Shown here one piece after another: positions 36,488 through 46,193 of a stretch of DNA of 64,000 bases. Each line of letters starts with the position of its first letter. Within the stretch, counting starts at the first letter, position 1. Source of the DNA: Anaerolineales bacterium (lineage in GTDB: Bacteria > Chloroflexota > Anaerolineae > Anaerolineales > Villigracilaceae); contig CP129480.1 of the NCBI GenBank assembly GCA_030583885.1, positions 310,001 to 374,000 on the forward strand, written 5' to 3'. A program made the position numbers and the translations under genes. A model generated the notes under the pieces. The model was not told the DNA's origin. It did not search any database and saw nothing but the letters and a program-made list of their open reading frames with translations.

Positions 36488-39400
36488 TCAGGCAGGCTTC
36501 GATTCTTTGGGTTGTGCGAGGGGGATCTGTAAATAAAACGTGCTGCCTTTGCCGGCCACGCTTTCCACCCATACGCGTCCGCCGTGATTGGCGGCGATCG
36601 AACTGACAATGGCAAGTCCCAGCCCCGAGCCGGGCTGGGCACGCGCCTCACGCTGTTTGCCGCGATAGAACTTCTCGAACAGATGCGGCAGGTCTTCCGC
36701 GGCAATGCCGATGCCGGAATCTTCAATGGCAAAGATCAAATCACCGGGCTGCGACAGCGTGTGGATGACCACGCGCCCATTCGCAGGTGTATATTTGACC
36801 GCGTTTTCCACGAGGTTGTACAGCGCCTGATGCAGGAGCGCCTGATCCGCTTCGATTGCGTGGGGCATATCCCTGGAAAGTTCAATGCTCAAGTTAATGT
36901 TCTTCTGGGAAGCCTGCAATTGCAATGCGCTGCTGACGCGTTCGATGATATCCAGCACATTGACCCGCTCCACCTGCAAGCCGACACCGATCTCGATGCG
37001 TCCCAGGTCGAGCAGATTGTTAACAAGGCGCGACATATTCTCCACGCCAGAAATGATCTTCCCCACATAACCGTTCTGCTGCTCATTCAGCTCGCCGACC
37101 ATGTCCAGCATGCTGGCATACCCGCGCATCAGCGTGAGGGGGGAACGCAGGTCGTGGCTCACGGTGGAAACGAAATCCGATTTCATCGAATCCAATTCCT
37201 TGAAGCGGGTTACGTCACGCAGGATGCACACACGCCCGATCTGACGCCCCTCCAACATCACCGAGGAGGCGGTTGCGAGATACGTCTTTTTATCAGCAAG
37301 CACAACTTCAGCAGACCGATTCTCCATGGTTGTGCTTTGCAACAGGTGCAGAAGGGGTTTAAGTTTTACGACCTTTTCGGTCTCCATGCCGCTGCTGGTA
37401 TCATCCGCAGCCTGCCCGAGCGCAGAAGCGGCAGCTCGATTGGCAAGCAGTAATCGGTTGCGATGATCCGTCACGAGCACGGGGTCCGGCGTGGAGTTGA
37501 GCACTGCTTCCAGTTGTCTGCGCGAGGCCTCCACATTCAAATACAGATGCGCATTCGCAACCGCCAGCGCGGCCTGACCAGCCAGCGTGGTCACAAAGCG
37601 AATATCTGCACCCGAGAATATGCGCGGCTGTTCATAGCCCGCCCACACCACGCCATAGTAGCGGTTCTCATCACGCAGGGCGACAGCCAGCACTGCCAGC
37701 GGCTGGGGCAGGGACGGGTCCAGGTCCAGTTCGCGCGAGCGGCTGAGATTCGGAATAACGATCTTTTCCTGGCTTTGTGCCAGCGCGAGGATCTGGTCAT
37801 CAAGATGGGCATGGATATCCTGCGTTGAGTCCAATGAAAAACGGGAGGGCAGCTCAACAAAGGCATCCGGAAGGATGTTTGGGGAGAGCACCACGCGGAC
37901 GGAGTTTGCGCCTGTGGAAAGGATCGCCTCCAGCACCGGTTTGACCGCATCCTGCATCTCCAGGCTGGATGCCACGCCCTGACTCACCAGCAACAGACGG
38001 TTGATCTCTTCGAGGCGCGCCTGCAAACTGGAACGCATCTGTTCGAACGCCCGCCGCAACTGCCCGACCTCATCCACGCCGTCCACCTCAAGCAGATTAT
38101 CCAGATTGCCCTGGGCAATACGGTTGGCTTCCACAGCAAGGCTGCGCAGGGAACCGGTCACCACGCGCAGACCAAGCCTTAAGGAGACCATCGCAACCAA
38201 TGCAAGGAAGATGATCATCAACGAAAGCGGCATGGCAATATTCAAGGCGATCTGCTGCGCCTGCCGGGCGGGGACGGTTAACACAATCGCCCACGGGCGC
38301 CCGGTCACAGGCTGGTAATACACCATCTGGCGCGTGCCGTCCGCGGCGGTGTCGTCGTAAAACAAGGCTTCATTGCCGCGTTGACCAGTGTAGACGGTCA
38401 GTACCTGCGACGGATCCGAATGATGGAGAATGCGGTGATTTTCATTCAACAACATTCCCGTACCGCTGAGGCTGCGCATCTTATCGAGACTCTCGATCAG
38501 CGGCAGGCTGAGGGGATTGGTCTTCAATGTGGTGCGTCCGATCAGAATGCGTTGCACCTGCCCGGACGAATCCACAATGGCGGCCAGAAAGGTGACGCGT
38601 GAAACATCACCAATTGCCGGGGGCGGGATGGAATAGACCTGCGTCCGCACGCCATTGGAAGCCAGTACCATCCCGGATTCCTCCTCCGGGAATAATTGGA
38701 AGTTTGCAGCTGTATGCTTGGGATAACCTGCCAGCAAAGCCCTGTTGTTTGCATCCAGCACAACGAATTGGTCGAAATAGGGAACAGCCTGCATCCGCGC
38801 GCCAAGGATCGTATCCAAGTCATCGCCGGTCGATTCGAGCAGGCGCGGGTCGGAAGCCAGCTGCGCCGCCAGGTTCTGTCCTGTCTCAAGAAAAAACGGC
38901 ACTCCCTGCGCAGTGGACCGCGCTGCACTTGAGAGGCGGTCTTCCAGCATATTGCGGGCGGCACGTCCGGCCACCACCCAATCCCCGATCAACAACGTTA
39001 AAAACAAAAGCGAAATGAACGCACCGACTGCAAGGATAAAGCGCGATTCAAGGCTTTTCTCGCCCGGCGAAGGTTGCAGGGGCTGTTCTGCACCCGACAT
39101 GGCAGGGAATGCCATGGAAACAACCTGCATGACAACTCCCGCAACCAGCATCTCGCCGCCAAACGCCAGCGTAACCGGGCCGGCATTGCTCAGGGCAAAA
39201 TCCAACCGCACGGTGGCCGGCCCGGATATGTCTGCGCCCCATTGGGTGAACAACGCGCTCACGATGTAGAACAATGTGTGGAAGGGGATCAACAACAGTG
39301 CGCCCACCAGCGGCTGGCGTATCAATCGGTATGCTGGTGTACGGTATCGCTGGCGCGTATTTGTGGAGAACCATGCGCCCAGCAAGGCAAACTCAAGGAT

Positions 39401-39799
39401 GGGAAAGACCGAATACAGGTCCCATGCCCCGCGCAAAAGACCTGCAAATGCGCCCAGCAAAGCCGCGCCGATGGGTCCAAGCAAGCTGCCTCCCAGGAGC
39501 CAGGGGATGGCGGAAAAAACCATCAGCGCAGAACCCGGCGCATCGGCCGGGAGACCCGGCAGAGGGCGGACGGAAGCGGATGTCAGTCTTAATCCAATGA
39601 ATAAAGCCGTACCTGGAATCAGGATAAAAAAAAGGATGAAAATTCCCCACTCGCGCCCCTTCCATGCCGGCTGATAAACCCGCCAGCGGGACAAGGCATA
39701 CACCAGAAATCCCAGCAGGGTTACCCACACAAACCAGCCTGCAAGAGTAGGCGGGGCAGGAAACGAAATGCCTGCAAGGAGTGTCGGAATAAAATACAT
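36488..39799 (-). CDS. Large membrane sensor histidine kinase
   Basis: An 1103-residue kinase. Residues 1 to about 240 contain multiple helices resembling an integral-membrane sensor; a further helix near 265-285 leads to an extracytoplasmic Cache-like domain (about 290-515); then helix, HAMP (about 545-600), GAF (about 615-765), PAS (about 770-870), HisKA with phospho-acceptor His882 in VSHDLRSP, and HATPase (about 990-1095, NLVENAVKYTP, EDSGIGIAAEDLPHLFEKFYR, GSGLGLAIV). No response regulator is adjacent, so it is an orphan. TATAAT ends 8 nt before its ATG. The signal is unknown. Confidence 0.9.
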   Translation of the reverse strand: MYFIPTLLAGISFPAPPTLAGWFVWVTLLGFLVYALSRWRVYQPAWKGREWGIFILFFILIPGTALFIGLRLTSASVRPLPGLPADAPGSALMVFSAIPWLLGGSLLGPIGAALLGAFAGLLRGAWDLYSVFPILEFALLGAWFSTNTRQRYRTPAYRLIRQPLVGALLLIPFHTLFYIVSALFTQWGADISGPATVRLDFALSNAGPVTLAFGGEMLVAGVVMQVVSMAFPAMSGAEQPLQPSPGEKSLESRFILAVGAFISLLFLTLLIGDWVVAGRAARNMLEDRLSSAARSTAQGVPFFLETGQNLAAQLASDPRLLESTGDDLDTILGARMQAVPYFDQFVVLDANNRALLAGYPKHTAANFQLFPEEESGMVLASNGVRTQVYSIPPPAIGDVSRVTFLAAIVDSSGQVQRILIGRTTLKTNPLSLPLIESLDKMRSLSGTGMLLNENHRILHHSDPSQVLTVYTGQRGNEALFYDDTAADGTRQMVYYQPVTGRPWAIVLTVPARQAQQIALNIAMPLSLMIIFLALVAMVSLRLGLRVVTGSLRSLAVEANRIAQGNLDNLLEVDGVDEVGQLRRAFEQMRSSLQARLEEINRLLLVSQGVASSLEMQDAVKPVLEAILSTGANSVRVVLSPNILPDAFVELPSRFSLDSTQDIHAHLDDQILALAQSQEKIVIPNLSRSRELDLDPSLPQPLAVLAVALRDENRYYGVVWAGYEQPRIFSGADIRFVTTLAGQAALAVANAHLYLNVEASRRQLEAVLNSTPDPVLVTDHRNRLLLANRAAASALGQAADDTSSGMETEKVVKLKPLLHLLQSTTMENRSAEVVLADKKTYLATASSVMLEGRQIGRVCILRDVTRFKELDSMKSDFVSTVSHDLRSPLTLMRGYASMLDMVGELNEQQNGYVGKIISGVENMSRLVNNLLDLGRIEIGVGLQVERVNVLDIIERVSSALQLQASQKNINLSIELSRDMPHAIEADQALLHQALYNLVENAVKYTPANGRVVIHTLSQPGDLIFAIEDSGIGIAAEDLPHLFEKFYRGKQREARAQPGSGLGLAIVSSIAANHGGRVWVESVAGKGSTFYLQIPLAQPKESKPA

Positions 39800-39807
39800 T
39801 TCGCTGA

Positions 39808-39813
39808 ATTATA
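39808..39813 (-). promoter_or_regulatory. TATAAT box before the sensor kinase
   Basis: A perfect -10 hexamer on the minus strand ends 8 nt before the kinase ATG, next to a 14-bp inverted repeat at 39822-39868. No ribosome site is visible. Confidence 0.55.
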
Positions 39814-39821
39814 CCCAGCGC

Positions 39822-39868
39822 TGTCACAAATTGCGTTTTTTAGAGGCGGGGAAGCGCAATTTGTGACA
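39822..39868. repeat. Perfect 14-bp inverted repeat upstream of the kinase
   Basis: TGTCACAAATTGCG (39822-39835) and its exact reverse complement (39855-39868) flank 19 bp. The inner edge of the repeat abuts a T6 run. The right arm contains TTTGTGACA, also present at about 16968-16976. It could be a regulator site or the terminator of the acyltransferase unit. Confidence 0.7.
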
Positions 39869-39908
39869 ACGGCATTATATAGCCCCAAAGTTTGACACGC
39901 GATGAGTA

Positions 39909-40628
39909 TCAGGAATATTCCCCGCGATATTTCTGCGGAAGCAGGTCTGCCAGCGCAGCCATGATCCGACGCGTGCCCTGCATCACCGCCTCCTGCCGCA
40001 CCGCAACCTGCTCATCCAACCGGAACATTTTCCCGACTTTGACATGCACCCGTGCGCGGCGAAATCGTTTGAGCTGACCATAGACAATTTCGTTCTCCGT
40101 ACCGGTGACGGAGATCGGCAAAATCGGTGCGCGCGATTTATACGCGAGGAAGGCCGCGCCGCCGCTGCCCACCTCCAGCGCGCCGGTGACGGAATATCTG
40201 CCTTCCGGCGCAATGACGATCACGCGTCCCTCTGCAAAGCCGTCCAAAGCGGCGCGCAAGGCACGTATATCAGGACGTCCACGATGCAGCCAGATAATGC
40301 CATACCAGTCCATTAATTTCCCAAGAATGGGCAGGTCATGTAATTCGATCTTGCCGAGCGCATCGGGGGGGAAGGGCAGGGCGGCAATGATCGCAGGTGT
40401 ATCAGCATCGCCAATATGATTGATAACGACGAGCAAAGGCCCCTTTTGCGGGAAATTCTCAATCCCATCCACGGTTACATCCAGGCAAATCCTTGAAACA
40501 AGCTTCAATACCGCATGAGAGAAGGCGCGAAACATGCGGCGCGCGCGGGTAATTTTCGGCAGGCGCACCAGTTCAGGCCTCCATATGTCGCTGACAGGTT
40601 TAGGCGGGGGGGATGGCTTGTCCGGCAT
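39909..40628 (-). CDS. PlsC-type 1-acylglycerol-phosphate acyltransferase, copy 2
   Basis: About 239 residues from the ATG at 40628; a GTG two codons upstream with AGGA eight bases before it is an equal candidate. The acyltransferase motifs are NHIGDADTP (His and Asp four residues apart) and APEGRYS, with a membrane-associated N-terminal segment. It transfers an acyl chain to lysophosphatidate or a related acceptor. It overlaps the preceding PlsC gene by 29 bp. Two diverged copies in tandem may serve different chain lengths or acceptors. Confidence 0.85.
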   Translation of the reverse strand: MPDKPSPPPKPVSDIWRPELVRLPKITRARRMFRAFSHAVLKLVSRICLDVTVDGIENFPQKGPLLVVINHIGDADTPAIIAALPFPPDALGKIELHDLPILGKLMDWYGIIWLHRGRPDIRALRAALDGFAEGRVIVIAPEGRYSVTGALEVGSGGAAFLAYKSRAPILPISVTGTENEIVYGQLKRFRRARVHVKVGKMFRLDEQVAVRQEAVMQGTRRIMAALADLLPQKYRGEYS

Positions 40629-41319
40629 AGACACCGTGATATTCCTCAGGTAAAAGCCCCGCAATATGACGCATGACCAGATCCGCGTTGCGCTGGCGCG
40701 CCTCCCTGCGCTCCGCGCCCTTTTGGGTCACAGGCGGTAAGTGAATGGGTTTGCCGATACGCATTTCAAGTTGCGGTCTTTCGCCACGTTTTCCCGGCAA
40801 ACCACGCCAGTGCAATTTCGCACGCTGCCAGAAATCATCGGTGGTGCCAAACAAACCGACGGGCAGAACGGGTACCTGCGCGTGTTCGATGATGTACCCT
40901 ATGCCCGCTTTGGCACGGCGCATGGCCGGCTGATGCGAACGTCCGCCTTCGGGCGCAATAGCCAGTGGACGCCCCGCTTCCAGGATCGCCAAAATCTTTT
41001 CAAGCAAGGCGCGGTCATAATCGCCGCGATGGACGGGGATGACACCGTACATCGAAAGCAGTGGACCCTGTCCCCTTTTCTCGAACACATCCGCTGCGCC
41101 GATCACTTCGGGCTGTTCGGGCCAGAAGGAAATCACCAGCGGCGGGTCGAAGATCGAAATATGGTTCATCGCGATCACGTACGGCCTGCCAAACGGGACA
41201 TGTTCCCCGCCAAAAATCGTGATGCGTCCCAACATATGGAACAAGGCGCGAAATGCCGGACGTAGAAATATTCGGTTGAATCGAATGTGCAAAGGAATGC
41301 GATATTCTTTTATTTGCAT
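40600..41319 (-). CDS. PlsC-type 1-acylglycerol-phosphate acyltransferase, copy 1
   Basis: A 239-residue acyltransferase with NHISIFDP (HxxxxD), VIPVHRGDYD and APEGGRSHQP, the expected order of motifs I to III. It overlaps cytidylate kinase by 10 bp, so it is translated from the same message. The cmk-plsC pairing is a known arrangement and may link CDP nucleotide supply to phospholipid synthesis. The C-terminus is Pro/Ala-rich and short. Confidence 0.88.
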   Translation of the reverse strand: MQIKEYRIPLHIRFNRIFLRPAFRALFHMLGRITIFGGEHVPFGRPYVIAMNHISIFDPPLVISFWPEQPEVIGAADVFEKRGQGPLLSMYGVIPVHRGDYDRALLEKILAILEAGRPLAIAPEGGRSHQPAMRRAKAGIGYIIEHAQVPVLPVGLFGTTDDFWQRAKLHWRGLPGKRGERPQLEMRIGKPIHLPPVTQKGAERREARQRNADLVMRHIAGLLPEEYHGVYAGQAIPPA

Positions 41320-41993
41320 AATTCCAGCATGCGCGCAAAGACCTGGTCTGCATCCAATTCGTCGGAATGGATGATGACCGCATCTTCGGCGGGACGCAGC
41401 GGCGCGACCGCACGTGTCGAGTCGATATGGTCACGCTCGATCACTTTTTTCCGGATTTCGTCGTAGTCGGCTTTATCACCGCGCGCAATGATCTCCTCGT
41501 AGCGGCGTCTGGCGCGTTCCTCCGCGCTCGCATCCAGATAGACCTTCAGGTCTGCTTCCGGCAAAACAACAGTGCCGATATCGCGGCCGACCATCACCAC
41601 CCGTCCACGCAGGCCGATGCGCCGCTGTTGTTCGGACAGCGCCTGACGAACCCCCGCATAGGCGGAGACAACGGAGACATTCGCGTCCACTTCGCTGTCG
41701 CGCATGTCCCAGGTGACGTCCTTTTCACCGATGACCACGTCACAGGCGCGGCCGTCATTTTTCGAGGGCGGGCGAATATCCAGGTTTGCCTTCTGCGCCA
41801 GTTCGGTGATGAGCGCTTCGTCGCGCAGGTTCATGTCACGTTGTAATGCGATCCATGTAATGGCACGGTACATGACGCCCGTATCAAAAAAAAGATAGCC
41901 GAGCGAATCGGCTAGTCTTCTTCCGAGGGTGGATTTTCCCGATGCGGCCGGACCGTCCAGGGCGATGATGGAAGGAGGGGATGTTTTTGTCAT
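41310..41993 (-). CDS. cmk: Cytidylate kinase
   Basis: A 227-residue nucleotide monophosphate kinase. The P-loop is ALDGPAASGKSTLGRRLA; DTGVMYRA and VGRDIGTVVLPEADLKVYLDAS are CMP kinase signatures. It phosphorylates CMP and dCMP. I start it at MTKTSPP, 4 bp after the stop of the preceding gene; the longer frame runs into that gene. An acyltransferase gene follows with overlap. Confidence 0.95.
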   Translation of the reverse strand: MTKTSPPSIIALDGPAASGKSTLGRRLADSLGYLFFDTGVMYRAITWIALQRDMNLRDEALITELAQKANLDIRPPSKNDGRACDVVIGEKDVTWDMRDSEVDANVSVVSAYAGVRQALSEQQRRIGLRGRVVMVGRDIGTVVLPEADLKVYLDASAEERARRRYEEIIARGDKADYDEIRKKVIERDHIDSTRAVAPLRPAEDAVIIHSDELDADQVFARMLELCK

Positions 41994-41997
41994 GGAT

Positions 41998-43677
41998 TTA
42001 TCTGTCGAGAAAAAGATCGTCACGCACCCAGAGGATGATCGTCTCGCCGGCTTGCGGCATTTGACGCAAGACAACCCAGCGTCTCCAGTCATTCGGGAGG
42101 GCCGGGCTCCAAAGCGGGTTTTCGCGCCAGCCGAAATCCTGGCCACGATAGGCGGCTTCAAGGACAGAGTCCATTTGAAACGGGGTGATGACAAGATGCG
42201 GCGAACTGGAGATGTTCAAAGATCCAACGACGCTCACATCGTGCCCGCGTAATGCCCATTCGAGGGCCGGGGAATCCAACCCAACGATCACGACAGATGC
42301 GGCAGTCTTGTGCCCCAACCCATATCCGGAAATATCCCAAACTGTTTTTTGCAGGAGTTCCGCCTGCGCAGGAATGGAGGGAGAGCGCCACAATTCCGGG
42401 TTTGCCGATCCACGCAAGCCTGCGGCGCCAAGCGTCCCGCCGAAACCGAGCAGCCCCAGCACAAGCGCCATGCCCCACACGCCGCCGATCCGCGCGGTGC
42501 GGACGGACCAGCCCGCCGCAACCAGCAGGATGCTCAATAGAAGCATTACCAGCGCGCCGATCAAAAGCCAGAGCCGCACAAGATACTGCTGTGAATCTGA
42601 TGGGAGCCAGACCATACCGGCAAAATCCAGCCAGGCAAACGTCCATATGAACGCAGTGAGCAGGGCAACGCCGATCACTTCGCTGCGCTCTTCGGGGAAG
42701 ATGGTGAAGCTCCGTGCAAATTCCAACGCGGCAAGGGCGCAAAGCGGGATGAGCGTCCATGCCAGGTCACTCACGTGACGCGAAGGCAGGAAGACCGCCA
42801 GCAACAGGGAAACCAGCAGCCAGATACTTAATGGAATGATTCTGGGACTCCCCCTGACCAGGCCGCGCAGGATGGCGATCAACGCGAGCAGGAGGGCAAG
42901 CGGTTGATAGACCAGAAGCGAGAGGAACAGCCTGCCTGCGGACACATCCGAGGGAATAAGCCAGGCATTGATAAATGCAGAGATGGAGGCAAGCACAGCG
43001 CTCAATCCATTGGGAACGATGAAGAAGAGTGTGCCGGCGGTGACGAAGGTTATGGTAAAGGCGGGAAGCGCCGCCTTTACATCGAAGTTTGAATGTTCAA
43101 CTTTCGTTTGTGCTGGGCGGCGTGAATTCAATCCCTGCAAGATCGCCCAGGTGATGCCAAGCCCAAGCAGGCCAGGCCAGATGGACGGTCCGCTGAGCAG
43201 GGCGATGGCGGCGAAGAAGCCCGCATGCTGCATTTTGTTTTTGCTGATACATGCCCAGGCGGCGAACAGAAAGGCAATCGCAAGGATCGGGCTGGCGGCC
43301 TGTCTTGATAACGCCGTCAGGCCGGGGTCCAGGGCAATGAAGAAGGCGAGCAGCAGACCCGGGCGGGGTTTGAGGCGGTCCTCAAAGAGGCGCGGCACAA
43401 AAACCAGCAGGCTTCCGATGAGGGCGGGGATGAGTCGGGCGAGGAAATTCGTCCCGCCGCCGTAGAGGAAGAAAAGGATCGAGGTGGATACAATATAAAG
43501 GGGATGGGGGGCAAGCGCAGGCCTGGAGCCTTGCGCAATCTGAAGGGCTTGCAGTGCGGGCGCAGCTTCGGCGTCGTTAAGCGGTATGGCACCGAGCTGG
43601 ATCAGGCGCAAGCCAAGGGCGAGGAGGAATGCCAGCCCATACAGCCAGCCTTCGTATTTGAAATGTCGGTAGGTCAT
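41998..43677 (-). CDS. GT39-like polytopic membrane protein
   Basis: A 559-residue protein with about 10-12 membrane helices and the layout of dolichyl-phosphate-mannose-type (GT-C) glycosyltransferases. The first loop has an acidic element (IPLNDAEAAPALQALQIA) where GT-C enzymes hold their catalytic Asp/Glu. The C-terminal ~90 residues form a soluble domain. TACAAT ends 7 nt before the ATG, a further leaderless candidate, so it may also be transcribed separately from the upstream YYY gene. Acceptor and sugar donor are unknown. Confidence 0.65.
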   Translation of the reverse strand: MTYRHFKYEGWLYGLAFLLALGLRLIQLGAIPLNDAEAAPALQALQIAQGSRPALAPHPLYIVSTSILFFLYGGGTNFLARLIPALIGSLLVFVPRLFEDRLKPRPGLLLAFFIALDPGLTALSRQAASPILAIAFLFAAWACISKNKMQHAGFFAAIALLSGPSIWPGLLGLGITWAILQGLNSRRPAQTKVEHSNFDVKAALPAFTITFVTAGTLFFIVPNGLSAVLASISAFINAWLIPSDVSAGRLFLSLLVYQPLALLLALIAILRGLVRGSPRIIPLSIWLLVSLLLAVFLPSRHVSDLAWTLIPLCALAALEFARSFTIFPEERSEVIGVALLTAFIWTFAWLDFAGMVWLPSDSQQYLVRLWLLIGALVMLLLSILLVAAGWSVRTARIGGVWGMALVLGLLGFGGTLGAAGLRGSANPELWRSPSIPAQAELLQKTVWDISGYGLGHKTAASVVIVGLDSPALEWALRGHDVSVVGSLNISSSPHLVITPFQMDSVLEAAYRGQDFGWRENPLWSPALPNDWRRWVVLRQMPQAGETIILWVRDDLFLDR

Positions 43678-43684
43678 GGGCGCA

Positions 43685-43690
43685 ATTGTA
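43685..43690 (-). promoter_or_regulatory. TACAAT box before the 559-residue membrane protein
   Basis: TACAAT on the minus strand ends 7 nt before the ATG at 43677, with no ribosome site between. Confidence 0.45.
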
Positions 43691-43698
43691 TCAAAGAG

Positions 43699-46155
43699 TT
43701 ACGGCACTTCGTAAATGACCGTGCCGCCCTGCTGAAAAACAGGCTTGAGATGGATCTGGAACTTCTCTTCATTGACCGGCATGGATACGCGCTCGAGGAT
43801 GCCGATGTAAATATAGCGGATATTGTATTGCTCGATGATGGCTTGCGCTTCCTCCCAGCGGGCGGTGCTGTATAGTTTCATGATGTCTTCGCGACGGGAG
43901 CCTTGCGGCAGAAACGTCCCGCGCCATTGGGCTTCGTGACCGGGCCATCCGAGGACGGTCTGCAAGCCGGTGTGGGTGGAGATGCGGGCATAGTTGCTGT
44001 AGCCATCTCCAACCGCCTCCGCGACGACCCCGTGGCGGACACCGCGCAGAAAGTCTATAGCGGCCGCCTCATCCGGGTTCTCGCGCAGAATGCGGTCGAA
44101 GTCGTCGAGGGTGAATCCGTACATGGGCTTGAAGTTGTTCGTCTTCGTCAGCAAGCCAAGGGTTGGATATAACAAACCTGAAAAAATAACGACGCCCATC
44201 AACACGCGGAAGATGATATTCGTTTTTCCCTGCAAATTCCGAAAAAGGACGGCAGCGCCAAATGCCGCGGCCAGGCTCCATACTATCCAAGCCTGATAAT
44301 AGAACTTGAAAACCGTGTTGATGCGGTAGCCGAACTGGTCTTTCAGATAAACGAATTCAGGGGCGAGGACCAGGATGGCACCGAGGGAGAGCAGCAGGAG
44401 AGAGAAGTGGACGGTGGACGGTGGACGGTGGACGGCGGGTTCGTCATCCGTACTTCGTGATTCGTGGTTCGTGATTCTGGGGAAGAGGAAGGAAAGCCCA
44501 GGGATCAGGATCGCCAGCAGGGTAATAAGACTGCCAATGTGATTCAAGCGTCGCAGGGAGGTGGCGGCGAGGTATTGGGAGGCGGTCATGCCCTGGGAGG
44601 CCAGGAAGTATCCCACAAAGTCCCTATCCGCAAAGGAAGCGATCCAGCCGGTCAAAAAAGTGAAGGCAAAGAGGAGCAGGGTCAAGCCAAGTCCGATGGA
44701 AAATCCGAGCTTCCAATTTGCTTGAATCTTTTTACCAAGCCATTGGTAAAGCAGGTATGAAAAAATGGGGATGAGCAACGTCCCCCACATGACCCAGAAA
44801 TGGACACCACGCGTGATGTACATGAAGTTCGGCAGCACGCCGCCCGCCTGTGAGGAAAAACCAAGATAGAACGGAAAATACAAAAGAATGGAAAGCAGGC
44901 CAAGCGGCAGGCCCAGCAGGAACAGATCCTCAAGGCGGGGCCAATTCCAGCCGTCTTCCCTCGCACGCCAAAAGACATAGGATGAAACGATCAACGCCGC
45001 CGCAACAAGAATATCCCAGGTGTTGAGGAAGGCAAGCCCGCCGAGAACGAGAGCAGAAAATAAAAAGCCCTGGGGGGTGATGTGCAATCGGGCACCCAAC
45101 AGATTGATCCCTCCGCGCCAGCCGCCGAGGAAGAGATTCAATGCCACGGAAATCGCAAGCAGGCCGAAGGGAATCGCCAGCACATGTGGATGCAGGTCAC
45201 CGAGCAGGAAGGAGAAGAAGGGAAACTCGTCGATCACTTCGCGATGGCCGCCAAGCATGTCGTAATCCTGAATGACACGCGAGGCGCGCCACCACCACAG
45301 ATAACGGTCTGGGATCCAGGCAAGCGGTTCCAGCGGCGGCTGGGAGAGTTCCTTCATGTCCAGCCATGTCCAAAACGTGCTGGTAAATTCACCGCTGCCC
45401 GCATCTTTCGTCCAAAACAACCCGCGGCGATGCAGGATCTCAAGCACTGCCTCGAAGTTGGAAACCAGCAGGAGGAAAAGAGGGGCAAGGCAGGAAAGGC
45501 CGATGACAGATGACCGCGGACCGTCTTCAGCCTGCGGTCTGCGGTCCAGGAGATTATAGAGAATTCCAAACGACCCAACCGCCCCAAGCGCAAAGATAAG
45601 CGCGGTCATCAGGTTGTGCGCCATGCTCCCGTTAATGCCGGAGAGCCGCGTCAGCATGGCGGTCATCACATAGCCGAAGTAATAATAGGAAATGGCATAA
45701 CCGGAAAGCCATGGGTCCTGCGGAGGGAACGCCGGTGAACGCAAAATGCCGTTGATGAAGGCAAGTTCCATCGGGCGTTCGGTGCCGGTCAGATCCGGGT
45801 TGGCGGAGCGGACAAAGGCAAGAAAGGCAAAGGCAAGGAAGAACAGGATTTCCGTGGCAATGATGAGGGACTTGTTGGATTTTATGAAATCGACAACGGG
45901 TGATCGAGCGTGGGCGATGGACCAGACGCTCAAGCCGGCCAGAATGACAAGGGCAAATATGATTCCGCCTGTGTCATTTTGGGTAACGCCGAGGGATGCC
46001 AGCAGCCAGAAGGTATATCCCCAGATCAATAAACCGGCCGCACGCGCGAGCGTATAGCCGCGATCTATCAAAGCAGGGAACAGGGTGTATGCCAGCGGGA
46101 AAGTCAGCCAGCCGAGCAGGGTCAGGAGGATGTACCAGATGAAGAAGGCGGTCAT
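43699..46155 (-). CDS. DUF2298 (Chlor_Arch_YYY) membrane protein
   Basis: An 818-residue protein with about 18 hydrophobic segments. It carries the hallmark tyrosine run of the YYY family (DPWLSGYAISYYYFGYVMTAML, around residue 150) and a soluble C-terminal tail. The family was named for its presence in Chloroflexi and Archaea; it is thought to act in glycan transfer but no reaction is proven. Two stretches are repeat-derived: around residues 203-215 (RRPQAEDGPRSS) and about 560-585 (RITNHESRSTDDEPAVH). Both are in frame. A GT39-like gene follows and the GT39-YYY fusion precedes. Confidence 0.85.
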   Translation of the reverse strand: MTAFFIWYILLTLLGWLTFPLAYTLFPALIDRGYTLARAAGLLIWGYTFWLLASLGVTQNDTGGIIFALVILAGLSVWSIAHARSPVVDFIKSNKSLIIATEILFFLAFAFLAFVRSANPDLTGTERPMELAFINGILRSPAFPPQDPWLSGYAISYYYFGYVMTAMLTRLSGINGSMAHNLMTALIFALGAVGSFGILYNLLDRRPQAEDGPRSSVIGLSCLAPLFLLLVSNFEAVLEILHRRGLFWTKDAGSGEFTSTFWTWLDMKELSQPPLEPLAWIPDRYLWWWRASRVIQDYDMLGGHREVIDEFPFFSFLLGDLHPHVLAIPFGLLAISVALNLFLGGWRGGINLLGARLHITPQGFLFSALVLGGLAFLNTWDILVAAALIVSSYVFWRAREDGWNWPRLEDLFLLGLPLGLLSILLYFPFYLGFSSQAGGVLPNFMYITRGVHFWVMWGTLLIPIFSYLLYQWLGKKIQANWKLGFSIGLGLTLLLFAFTFLTGWIASFADRDFVGYFLASQGMTASQYLAATSLRRLNHIGSLITLLAILIPGLSFLFPRITNHESRSTDDEPAVHRPPSTVHFSLLLLSLGAILVLAPEFVYLKDQFGYRINTVFKFYYQAWIVWSLAAAFGAAVLFRNLQGKTNIIFRVLMGVVIFSGLLYPTLGLLTKTNNFKPMYGFTLDDFDRILRENPDEAAAIDFLRGVRHGVVAEAVGDGYSNYARISTHTGLQTVLGWPGHEAQWRGTFLPQGSRREDIMKLYSTARWEEAQAIIEQYNIRYIYIGILERVSMPVNEEKFQIHLKPVFQQGGTVIYEVP
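44407..44474. repeat. Tandem 7-bp repeats translated inside the YYY gene
   Basis: GTGGACG is repeated four times exactly (44407-44434), and TTCGTGA/TTCGTGG three times (44454-44474). Both lie within the coding sequence but outside predicted membrane helices. Confidence 0.85.
45512..45546. repeat. Inverted repeat GACCGCGGACCG inside the YYY gene
   Basis: Arms 45512-45524 and 45534-45546 match at 11 of 13 positions when folded. It encodes a hydrophilic loop of the protein. Confidence 0.6.
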
Positions 46156-46193
46156 TATTGTCCAGTTATCCGTGATCAGTGGTCAAAAGGGGT

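Noticed and set aside
44407..44474. CRISPR-like array
   Set aside because: Units of 7 bp without spacers inside a coding gene; no cas genes nearby.
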